A stretch of DNA of 5,684 nucleotides, taken from an uncultured Rhodospirillaceae bacterium. Its GTDB lineage: Bacteria > Pseudomonadota > Alphaproteobacteria > MPNO01. Position 1 is the stretch's first letter; the number at the start of each line of letters is the position of its first letter. The notes under the pieces were generated by a model. That model did no database searches, was not told the origin of the DNA, and worked only from the letters and a program-made list of their open reading frames with translations. Where the stretch lies: contig CALGIA010000498.1 in the NCBI GenBank assembly GCA_937916005.1, positions 1 through 5,684 on the forward strand, given 5' to 3'. The translations under genes were made by a program, and so were the position numbers. Positions 1 through 5,241 of the stretch are shown one piece after another.

Positions 1-80
1 TGAACATTATCAGGGAAAGGATTGAGAGAGGTCTGATCAATGGAATTCTTCCAAATTTGAGTTACCGAAACCGAATTAAG

Positions 81-104
81 GCCCTTATCCACCAGGATAA
101 AGGC
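81..104. repeat. Inverted repeat (hairpin), 10-bp arms, 4-nt loop
   Basis: GCCCTTATCC (81-90) and GGATAAAGGC (95-104) are reverse complements apart from one mismatch, with loop ACCA. No T-run follows on the + strand, so it is not a standard intrinsic terminator in that direction. It may be a weak terminator of an upstream transcript, a leader RNA structure or a protein-binding site. The sequence does not decide between these. Confidence 0.5.
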
Positions 105-202
105 GAGGGTATGGCGGAAGTTCAAAACAGCCGGATTTCACGGATTCCGCCCTGTCATACCATTAAATATCATGCGACAGACGTCTTGCGCTTCCCGCTT
201 AA

Positions 203-232
203 TTAACGGGACCTTAATGTTGGACATATAGA
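203..232 (+). promoter_or_regulatory. Weak sigma70-type promoter candidate for the response regulator
   Basis: TTAACG (203-208) and TATAGA (227-232) each match four of six consensus bases and are separated by 18 bp. Transcription would begin near 239, giving a leader of about 45 nt before the ATG at 285. AT-rich sequence makes chance matches likely. Confidence 0.2.
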
Positions 233-284
233 TTTGCCAAATCTGCAATTGGTTTGCGAACCCGGAAATAGAACATTACGGTCG

Positions 285-740
285 ATGTCAGAATCCAGCA
301 ACTCGTTGAAAATACTGCTCGTTGAGGACAACCAGGTAAATCAGCTGGTCGCCACGGCGATGCTTGCGGCTCAGGGTTATCTGGTCGATGTCGCTGGAAA
401 CGGCTTGGAGGGGGTCAAGGCCGTTATCAATGGCAATTATGACATTGTCCTGATGGACATCCAGATGCCGGAAATGAACGGCGTCGAAGCCACCCGCGAG
501 ATTCGCGCCCTGGATGGCGACAAAAGTTCAATTCCCATTATTGCCGTTACGGCCCATGCCATGCATGGCGACCGGGAAACCTATTTGGCGGCCGGCATGA
601 ATGATTATGTGTCCAAGCCCATTGATCCCAAGCTGTTGCTGGACGCGATCTATCGTTGGTCGGGCGTTTCCGGTGTCGCCGCGCCCAAGGCGGCTGACGA
701 TGCCGCGGACGAATACCAGGAACGCAGCGCGAAAGGGTGA
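285..740 (+). CDS. Stand-alone receiver-domain response regulator
   Basis: This is a single phosphoacceptor (REC, CheY-like) domain of 151 residues with no output domain. It should take a phosphoryl group from a histidine kinase or Hpt protein in the cytoplasm and signal by protein-protein contact. The acidic pocket is E14-D15, the phosphorylated aspartate is D58 in LMDIQMPEMNG, the switch threonine is T89 and the conserved lysine is K111 in the SKP motif, so every key residue is present. The helix-4 region, with VTAHAM...GDR...AGMNDYVSKPI, is typical of receivers attached to hybrid histidine kinases. The last 25 or so residues are a loose Ala/Asp-rich tail. I chose ATG 285 because the domain begins at K9; an in-frame TTG at 234 would add 17 residues that do not look like part of the fold. 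No good Shine-Dalgarno precedes 285. No kinase gene is in the window, so the partner and the pathway are unknown. Confidence 0.93.
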   Translation: MSESSNSLKILLVEDNQVNQLVATAMLAAQGYLVDVAGNGLEGVKAVINGNYDIVLMDIQMPEMNGVEATREIRALDGDKSSIPIIAVTAHAMHGDRETYLAAGMNDYVSKPIDPKLLLDAIYRWSGVSGVAAPKAADDAADEYQERSAKG

Positions 741-762
741 TTCCCGCCGCCATTTCCCCGTT

Positions 763-786
763 GGCATTTCAGCATCGGCATTTCAG
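763..786. repeat. Direct repeat of GGCATTTCAG upstream of the membrane protein
   Basis: The 10-mer GGCATTTCAG occurs at 763-772 and again at 777-786, a 14-bp period with a 4-bp spacer (CATC). It lies in the non-coding gap after the response regulator stop and about 30 bp upstream of a TATACT box. It could be a tandem operator or simply a short duplication. Confidence 0.6.
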
Positions 787-812
787 AATACCCCTTCGGC
801 CCAAATCACCGC

Positions 813-818
813 TATACT
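813..818 (+). promoter_or_regulatory. TATACT -10-like box before the membrane protein gene
   Basis: TATACT matches five of six bases of the -10 consensus and sits in the gap between two genes. No acceptable -35 box lies 15 to 19 bp upstream, so a promoter here would depend on an activator or on upstream contacts, possibly the direct repeat at 763-786. Transcription would begin near 825. That is almost at an in-frame GTG (827) and about 60 nt before the preferred ATG (887). Confidence 0.3.
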
Positions 819-886
819 CAGCGCCCGTGACAACGCCAAATTTCAACCTTTCGTCTTTTTCACACAAGGTATTCCGACTGGAAACC

Positions 887-2179
887 ATGCTTGCTCTGCT
901 ATGGGCGGGCGAGCTTGTCTATCTCGTCTTTCCATCCGCAATACTGGCGAATGTCCTCACGCCCGGCCTGATCGTTTTTGTCCTGTTCGCCCTCGCGGCA
1001 AGCAGATGGCAGACGCTTGCGCTGTGTGGTGCGTTGCTGGCGGCTAGCTTGGCGTTGTGTTTCGCCTTTGGTGTCTGGTCCGCGCTCTGGCCGGGGTTTC
1101 AGAAAGCTCTGATTTTTCTGGCTTTCATGCCGACTGCAATGTTGATTCGCTCTACGGCGGATCAACGGCCCGAAATCGCGACAACACGCTTCCTTTTTGC
1201 ATCGCTGCCACGGGCCAAACGCGATGGCGGGCTGCTGATCGGTTGCCACGCCATAGGGTCCGTACTCGGCGTCGGGATCTTCTCGCTATTGGCGCCGATT
1301 GCAGGGCCTGATGCCGTTGAGGACGAACGCCGGCAGCTCGTCGCTGTCGGGCTTCGGGGCATGTGTCTGGCGGCGGTATGGTCGCCATTTTTTGTATCCA
1401 TGGCGTTGGCAAGTGAGTATTTGCCGGACGTTCCGCTTTGGCAAATCATGCCGGCGGGGTTCCTTCTGGCGATGGTTGGGCTTTTGACTTCCTATGTACT
1501 GTTTGACAATGCAGGCGGCGTCTTGGGGCTTGTGCGCTCGCTGCGGTCTCTGGGGCCGGTACTGCCCAATGTGGCGGTGGCGGCGATTGTCGTGGCTGTT
1601 GTTTCCGGCGTTTCGGGGTTGTCGACGCTGCAATCCCTGGCCATTAGCGTGCCACCCCTTTGCGCCCTGGCGCTGGCGCCGCTGGGGCGCGCCAAGGCGG
1701 CGATCGCCTGCCGGGCAACGTATCGCGGGCTTGGTAATCTGGGCGGCGAAATCGGCATTCTGACCTTTTCCGTCATCCTGGGTATGGTCTTCGCGGGGGC
1801 GCTGGCGCATAGCGGCCTTGTGCCGGATCTCGCGCTTCTGACGCCATCGCCCGTAACCGTAATCGCGGTAATCATCGGGGGAATGTGCATCACCGGGTTT
1901 TTCGGCATTCACCCGATTGTCAGCGCCACGGTGCTGTTGGTGCTGGTCGCCCACCTGCCCCATGGAATTGCCGATCTCTCGCTGATGTTGGCAATTCTCA
2001 CCGGTTGGGCGCTCGCGGCCATGATATCCATATCCGGCATTTCGGTCGTGCTGTCATCAGCCCTGTTCCATGTTCCGCCTGAACGGTTGATTATGCGGCA
2101 GAACCTTATTCTGGTCGGAGTGTTTGGCATGATCGCTATTTTTCTGATCTCCCTTGTGAACTTTGTCCTGTCGGGATAA
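887..2179 (+). CDS. Polytopic inner-membrane protein, probable transporter
   Basis: A very hydrophobic protein of 430 residues with roughly 12 to 14 membrane segments by eye and short charged loops, the clearest at about 87-113 and 141-150. I do not recognise a named family. Two halves appear related: the stretch from G158-M159-C160 through W165-SPFFVSMAL resembles the one from G332-M333-C334 through GIHPIVSATVL, about 174 residues later. The glycine-rich stretches near 115-138 and 280-306 are also alike. An internal duplication with short proline/glycine breaks inside membrane segments recalls ion-transporter-superfamily carriers such as DASS, ArsB or CitM, but this is inference and the substrate is unknown. 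I chose ATG 887 because the hydrophobic part begins there. In-frame GTG codons at 827 and 737 would add 20 or 50 polar residues; GTG 737 overlaps the preceding stop as GTGA. The ribosome site before 887 is weak. The next gene begins 46 bp after its stop with no obvious terminator between, so the two may be co-transcribed. Confidence 0.85.
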   Translation: MLALLWAGELVYLVFPSAILANVLTPGLIVFVLFALAASRWQTLALCGALLAASLALCFAFGVWSALWPGFQKALIFLAFMPTAMLIRSTADQRPEIATTRFLFASLPRAKRDGGLLIGCHAIGSVLGVGIFSLLAPIAGPDAVEDERRQLVAVGLRGMCLAAVWSPFFVSMALASEYLPDVPLWQIMPAGFLLAMVGLLTSYVLFDNAGGVLGLVRSLRSLGPVLPNVAVAAIVVAVVSGVSGLSTLQSLAISVPPLCALALAPLGRAKAAIACRATYRGLGNLGGEIGILTFSVILGMVFAGALAHSGLVPDLALLTPSPVTVIAVIIGGMCITGFFGIHPIVSATVLLVLVAHLPHGIADLSLMLAILTGWALAAMISISGISVVLSSALFHVPPERLIMRQNLILVGVFGMIAIFLISLVNFVLSG

Positions 2180-2216
2180 TCAAATGCATTACGGTCGGAT
2201 CACGATGAAATAATTC

Positions 2217-2220
2217 GAGG
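2217..2220 (+). promoter_or_regulatory. Ribosome binding site deciding a TTG start
   Basis: GAGG at 2217-2220 lies 5 nt before TTG 2226. The alternative GTG start at 2220 would overlap this site, so TTG is preferred. Confidence 0.6.
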
Positions 2221-2225
2221 TGCTT

Positions 2226-3365
2226 TTGAGTCTTTGCCACACAAAGTTTATCTCTGCGCTGGTTCCGTGTGTCTTCCTCGTGACCATTCTGGTGGCCGGA
2301 CCTGGCCGCGCCGATGTCCATGCTGGGGTGGAAGCGTACAAGAAGGGAGATTACAAGACGGCGCTGCGCGAGTTTGTGGACCTCGCGGAAAGAGGCGATC
2401 CGCGCGCCCAGTACAATCTTGCGGTTATGTATTTGAAGGGCCGCGGCGTCGAGAAAAACTTGGCCCGGGCGTTCGATTTGCAACAACGCGCCGCGAAGGG
2501 CGGTCTCGCCGCCGCTCAGCATGGGCTCGCCATCATGTATTATCGCGGCGAAGGCGCGGAGCAGGATTACAAGAAAGCCGCCGAATGGTTCCGCCGCGCG
2601 GCTGACCGTGGTTTCCCCACGTCCCAGCTTAATCTCGGCGTCATGTATTTTTCCGGTCAGGGGGTTAAGCGCGACGATGCGGAAGTCGTGAAATGGATCA
2701 CCATGGCAGCCGCCAAGGGGCTGCCCGAGGCGCTGTTTCGTCTTGGCAGGATGTATGAAGAGGGCGCCATCTTCACCCAAAGCACACAAGACGCAATTTA
2801 CTGGTATGAGAAATCCAGCGAACGCGGACATGCGGATGGCGAAACCCAGGTCAAGCGGCTGAAGGCTCTTTTGGTCGCGCGGCGGGCGACCAAGGACGCT
2901 GGCAAAAAAGACACCGCCGCAATGGAGCCTGACGCAAAGAATTCGGATGCTCCCGCGATGTCGACCAAACAGCCGGTCCTCCCGGTTCCACCGGAAGTAT
3001 CGGCGGCGCCGGTTGATGCGCCGCCGGAGCCGAAAGTTGTAAAACCCGTTCCCGAAATGTCGCCCCCGCCCGAGTCCCAGTCAGTGTCGAAGCCCGAAAT
3101 CCGCATCTGGCGGGCGCAACTTGCCTCGTTTCGTACCCTACGGGAGGCAAAAAGAGCCTGGAGCAAGCTAAAGCAAGCGTTCAGTGAGGAATTCCGGAAC
3201 CTGGAATCCGATATTGTCCGGGTTGATCTTGGCCCAGAACGGGGGGTTTATCACCGGCTTCGGGCCGCGCCACTGACCAGCCGCGACGCGGCTTTTGCCT
3301 TTTGCAACAGGCTGAAGTCAAAATCAGCCAAACAGGGCTGCATCCCCCTGTCGCCCAGCCGATAA
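2226..3365 (+). CDS. Secreted Sel1-repeat protein with C-terminal SPOR domain
   Basis: This 379-residue protein has three parts. Residues 1-29 are a signal peptide or anchor: hydrophobic core, then GRA before D30. Residues about 33-212 hold roughly five Sel1-like (TPR-related) helical repeats, recognisable by recurring A-x-x-x-L-x-x-M-Y-x-x-G-x-G-V followed by A-x-x-W-x-x-x-A-A-x-x-G. Residues about 215-290 are a Pro/Ala/Lys-rich, presumably flexible, linker. Residues about 291-375 are a SPOR domain, starting at RIWRAQLASF and including YHRLRAAPLTS. SPOR domains bind glycan strands stripped of stem peptides, typically at the division septum, and Sel1 repeats bind proteins. The likely role is therefore a periplasmic scaffold in cell-wall remodelling or division; its partner is not evident. 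The first in-frame ATG is inside the repeats and would remove the signal, so a non-ATG start is required; TTG 2226 fits the GAGG ribosome site. Two strong inverted repeats fall within the linker coding sequence. Confidence 0.9.
   Translation: MSLCHTKFISALVPCVFLVTILVAGPGRADVHAGVEAYKKGDYKTALREFVDLAERGDPRAQYNLAVMYLKGRGVEKNLARAFDLQQRAAKGGLAAAQHGLAIMYYRGEGAEQDYKKAAEWFRRAADRGFPTSQLNLGVMYFSGQGVKRDDAEVVKWITMAAAKGLPEALFRLGRMYEEGAIFTQSTQDAIYWYEKSSERGHADGETQVKRLKALLVARRATKDAGKKDTAAMEPDAKNSDAPAMSTKQPVLPVPPEVSAAPVDAPPEPKVVKPVPEMSPPPESQSVSKPEIRIWRAQLASFRTLREAKRAWSKLKQAFSEEFRNLESDIVRVDLGPERGVYHRLRAAPLTSRDAAFAFCNRLKSKSAKQGCIPLSPSR
2871..2893. repeat. Perfect 8-bp inverted repeat inside the Sel1-SPOR gene
   Basis: TTGGTCGC (2871-2878) and GCGACCAA (2886-2893) are exact reverse complements around a 7-nt GC loop. 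It sits where the repeat domain gives way to the linker. It may fold in mRNA; no T-run follows. Confidence 0.5.
3001..3026. repeat. Perfect 9-bp all-GC inverted repeat in linker coding region
   Basis: CGGCGGCGC (3001-3009) and GCGCCGCCG (3018-3026) are exact reverse complements with an 8-nt loop, giving a very stable potential mRNA hairpin. The Ala/Pro-rich coding (GCG, CCG, GCC codons) makes such repeats easy to form by chance. Confidence 0.5.
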
Positions 3366-3371
3366 GGGCGA
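3351..3371 (+). terminator. Weak stem-loop spanning the Sel1-SPOR stop codon
   Basis: TCGCCC (3351-3356) pairs with GGGCGA (3366-3371) around a 9-nt loop that contains the TAA at 3363-3365. The nearest T-run (about 3384-3387) is more than 10 nt away, so termination would be inefficient at best. Confidence 0.2.
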
Positions 3372-3374
3372 GAA

Positions 3375-3403
3375 TTGACGAAATTTTCACTCCGTTTTAT
3401 TAG
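3375..3403 (+). promoter_or_regulatory. Promoter candidate for the gene 7 to 9 operon
   Basis: TTGACG (3375-3380) matches five of six -35 bases and is 17 bp from TATTAG (3398-3403), a four of six -10 match. It is in the only sizeable non-coding gap before the gene at 3458. A second TTGACG lies at 3405-3410, exactly 30 bp further on, but has no good -10 partner. Confidence 0.4.
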
Positions 3404-3442
3404 CTTGACGGTCGGCCCGCCGAAACCACTTGGTGCGATGAC

Positions 3443-3447
3443 GAGGA
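3443..3447 (+). promoter_or_regulatory. Ribosome binding site for the GTG start at 3458
   Basis: GAGGA at 3443-3447 is 10 nt before GTG 3458, slightly longer than ideal. It supports this start over the in-frame ATG at 3479, which has no comparable site and would remove seven residues before the membrane segment. Confidence 0.5.
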
Positions 3448-3457
3448 TTTCCCTATC

Positions 3458-4153
3458 GTGAAAACAACGATCAGCCTGATGTTTTGGTTGATGATCCCCG
3501 CCGTGTTGATCGGCGCGCCGGTCGCGGCCATTGTGCTGGGCACCGAACGCCAGCCGATGATTGCGGAGACACATCAGCTTTCCGGCGATGACCTGGAACG
3601 CGCAGCTTCGCTGCTGCTGCGCTATGACCCGAAACACATGGCAACGGGCGAAACCACCACCATCGTCGCTCGTGAAGATGAATTGAATAACGCGCTGACC
3701 GCCGGTTTGGCGGATTACCATCCGATTAGCGGGCGTGTCGTGGTTGATGCGTCGAGCGTGCGAATTGAGGCAACCGCCGAACTCCCTGAAGTCGCCGGAG
3801 TGACGGGGCGTTATGTCAATATCGTCGCATCCATCGCCCCGTCGCGACAGGGTTTGGACATCACGAGCATTCGTATCGGCAAGATAGGGCTCCCGAAATC
3901 GCTCTCTGCCCCGGCGATGCAGATTCTGCTTGAGGCGTTGCTGGGGCCCGGCAAAGGGGCGCATATCATCGAAAACATTAAATCCGTCGATATTTCCGGC
4001 AAGACCGTGGCGATCGGTTATCGACCGGCGGGAAGGGGCGCCATGCTGGTGCGATCCGATCGGCGACAAGACACGTTTTCACTATCGACTCCGGATCAGC
4101 CCAAGCTGGGGTATAATCAGGCGGATACGGATGCGGGGGGAAACCGAAATTGA
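3458..4153 (+). CDS. Membrane-anchored protein of unknown function
   Basis: A 231-residue protein with one hydrophobic segment at about residues 5-28, either a signal anchor or an uncleaved signal. The rest (about 35-190) is soluble and, with this topology, periplasmic. I do not recognise a named family. The soluble part opens with an amphipathic helix (about 41-55) and then a TTTIVAREDELNNAL segment (67-80). Alternating beta-like strands follow (about 93-142), then a helix with LEALLGPGKG (158-167). The pattern of a 'helix that ends in ELN' followed by strands recalls small anchored proteins of the YpmS/DUF2140 type, which are suspected to bind lipids. This is a loose resemblance by eye, not an assignment. 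The last 30 residues are polar and low in structure. It starts at GTG with a GAGGA site upstream. Its TGA stop overlaps the TTG start of the phosphoesterase, pointing to coupled translation and perhaps a shared task in the envelope. Confidence 0.8.
   Translation: MKTTISLMFWLMIPAVLIGAPVAAIVLGTERQPMIAETHQLSGDDLERAASLLLRYDPKHMATGETTTIVAREDELNNALTAGLADYHPISGRVVVDASSVRIEATAELPEVAGVTGRYVNIVASIAPSRQGLDITSIRIGKIGLPKSLSAPAMQILLEALLGPGKGAHIIENIKSVDISGKTVAIGYRPAGRGAMLVRSDRRQDTFSLSTPDQPKLGYNQADTDAGGNRN
4112..4117 (+). promoter_or_regulatory. Perfect TATAAT box inside the 3' end of the preceding gene
   Basis: TATAAT is an exact -10 consensus, embedded in the coding sequence of the upstream gene about 33 bp before the TTG at 4150. 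No convincing -35 box is found at 15 to 19 bp upstream. If active it would begin transcription near 4124 and give the phosphoesterase a short leader containing the GGGGGGA at 4135-4141. Confidence 0.3.
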
Positions 4154-5232
4154 CGGTGGACTACGGACAAATCTTGCGCGCCGACGGCAGTGTCGCGATC
4201 CCACTTGATATTTCGCCCGGGAAAAGGGGCCGAAATCCGGGTCCCGCAGCCATTGCGCATGCGGATACACCAGGCGCCAATTCCCCCGATTCCCCCGATT
4301 CCAGCGATTCAAGTGATCCCGGTCTTCGGGCGCAATGGGCGACGCGGCGGCGTTATATGGAAGCCCACAACGAGAAACGGCTGCCCGATGGCCGACGCCG
4401 GATGCGGCGGTTTCCCTTATTCAAGTTTCTGATCGAACGGCTGGGCACGGTGCTGAAAGCTTCCGGCGTGTACCGCCGGGGGCTGCGCAACGCCGTCCGG
4501 ATCAAGCTCAACCGGATGGAATTTACTTTCGATGATCTGCCCGAATCCTTTGACGGGTACACCATCCTGCATCTGACGGATTTGCATGTGGATGGCCTGC
4601 CCGACGGCATCGGGCATTTGGCGGAACTGGTGAGGGGCGTTCCGGTCGATGCCTGCGTGTTGACTGGCGATTATCGTTTCAACATTCGGGGCCCTTTCGA
4701 CGCAATTCTGTCGCCAATGCAAGAGTTGGTCGACGCTGTGTCGGCGCGCGACGGTATATATGGCGTTTTGGGCAATCACGATTCCGTGGAAATGATGGAA
4801 CCGTTTGAAAAGCTCGGCATCCGGATGCTCGCAAACGAAACACTCAGCCTGGCGCGCGGCGACGACAGGGTTCACCTGACCGGCATCGACGACGTCCATT
4901 ACTATTATTCCGTCCACTCGCTTGAAGCGCTGCGCTCGACCCCCGACGGGTTCAATATCGCCCTGGTGCATTCACCCGAAATCGTGGAGCACGCGGCGGC
5001 GGCGGGAATATCACTCTATCTGACCGGTCACACCCATGGCGGACAGATCTGCCTGCCAGGCGGCCGGCCCATCATCACCAATATCGCGGCCAGGCGGGCC
5101 TATGCGACCGGTTCGTGGCGGTGCGACGGGATGGCGGGATATACAAGCCCGGGGGCGGGAATTTCCGGCCTTCCCGTGCGTTATTTTTCCAAAAGCGAAG
5201 CGGCGCTGATCACCCTGAAACGCCGCGCCTAA
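4150..5232 (+). CDS. Calcineurin-like metallophosphoesterase
   Basis: A 360-residue two-metal phosphoesterase. All signature motifs are present: D144-x-H146 in HLTDLHVD, G173-D174, G208-N-H-D211, H274 in LVHSPE and G293-H-T-H-G-G-Q299. The aspartates, histidines and N209 would bind two metal ions. The GHTHGGQ ending and overall order resemble the YkuE/YaeI group, whose members act on envelope-related phosphoesters; the substrate here is unknown. No clear signal peptide or membrane segment is seen. Instead residues 66-122 are strongly basic (RRRY, RRRMRR, then an amphipathic FKFLIERLGTVLK), suggesting peripheral membrane attachment. Residues 45-56 are a tandem S-P-D/S-S-D repeat. I took TTG 4150 because it overlaps the preceding stop (TTGA) and has a GGGGGGA site 8 nt upstream. 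ATG 4357 is an alternative that would remove 69 residues and keep the whole catalytic domain. It is very likely co-transcribed with the genes on both sides. Confidence 0.9.
   Translation: MTVDYGQILRADGSVAIPLDISPGKRGRNPGPAAIAHADTPGANSPDSPDSSDSSDPGLRAQWATRRRYMEAHNEKRLPDGRRRMRRFPLFKFLIERLGTVLKASGVYRRGLRNAVRIKLNRMEFTFDDLPESFDGYTILHLTDLHVDGLPDGIGHLAELVRGVPVDACVLTGDYRFNIRGPFDAILSPMQELVDAVSARDGIYGVLGNHDSVEMMEPFEKLGIRMLANETLSLARGDDRVHLTGIDDVHYYYSVHSLEALRSTPDGFNIALVHSPEIVEHAAAAGISLYLTGHTHGGQICLPGGRPIITNIAARRAYATGSWRCDGMAGYTSPGAGISGLPVRYFSKSEAALITLKRRA
4282..4317 (+). repeat. Four tandem 9-bp units in the phosphoesterase N-terminus
   Basis: The units are TCCCCCGAT, TCCCCCGAT, TCCAGCGAT and TCAAGTGAT. 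The first two are identical and the others differ at two to four bases. They encode SPD, SPD, SSD, SSD. The 9-bp period keeps the reading frame, so copy-number change would lengthen or shorten an acidic, serine-rich linker without breaking the gene. Confidence 0.75.
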
Positions 5233-5241
5233 GCCCCCCGT

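Larger units (their letters stand above)
1..284. other. AT-richer upstream region, no confident gene
   Basis: This stretch is visibly richer in A and T than the rest of the window. One + strand frame is open from the left edge (position 3) to a TAA at 204-206, about 67 codons, and could be the tail of an upstream gene. Its third codon positions are only about half G/C, unlike the genes downstream, and I recognise no family in the translation, so I do not call it a gene. A six-codon ATG frame at 40-60 follows a purine-rich stretch but is too short to support. The region also holds an inverted repeat at 81-104 and a weak promoter candidate at 203-232. It probably supplies the promoter and leader of the response regulator. 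Confidence 0.5.

Noticed and set aside
40..60. Six-codon ATG frame after a purine-rich stretch
   Set aside because: Too short to support as a leader peptide; no regulatory codons and no linked attenuator structure directly after it.
558..569. Perfect 12-bp palindrome GCCATGCATGGC
   Set aside because: It lies inside the conserved TAHAMHGD stretch of the receiver and is explained by the codons for A-M-H-G.
1286..1963. Minus-strand open frame of 225 codons
   Set aside because: It lies opposite the membrane protein and is rich in Arg, Gln, His and Pro, as expected for an antisense shadow of GC-biased coding DNA.
2189..2214. AATAAT box before the Sel1-SPOR gene as a promoter
   Set aside because: The box ends 2 bp before the GAGG ribosome site, so the transcript would begin at or after that site, and no -35 lies at a proper distance.
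2136..2831. Minus-strand open frame of 231 codons
   Set aside because: It is opposite clear Sel1 repeats and shows no motif of its own.
3251..4069. Minus-strand open frame of 272 codons
   Set aside because: It spans two + strand genes and their promoter gap and is full of His, Arg, Gln and Asp without hydrophobic periodicity. The + strand genes have ribosome sites and recognisable architecture.
4417..4971. Minus-strand open frame of 184 codons
   Set aside because: It is opposite the catalytic motifs of the phosphoesterase.
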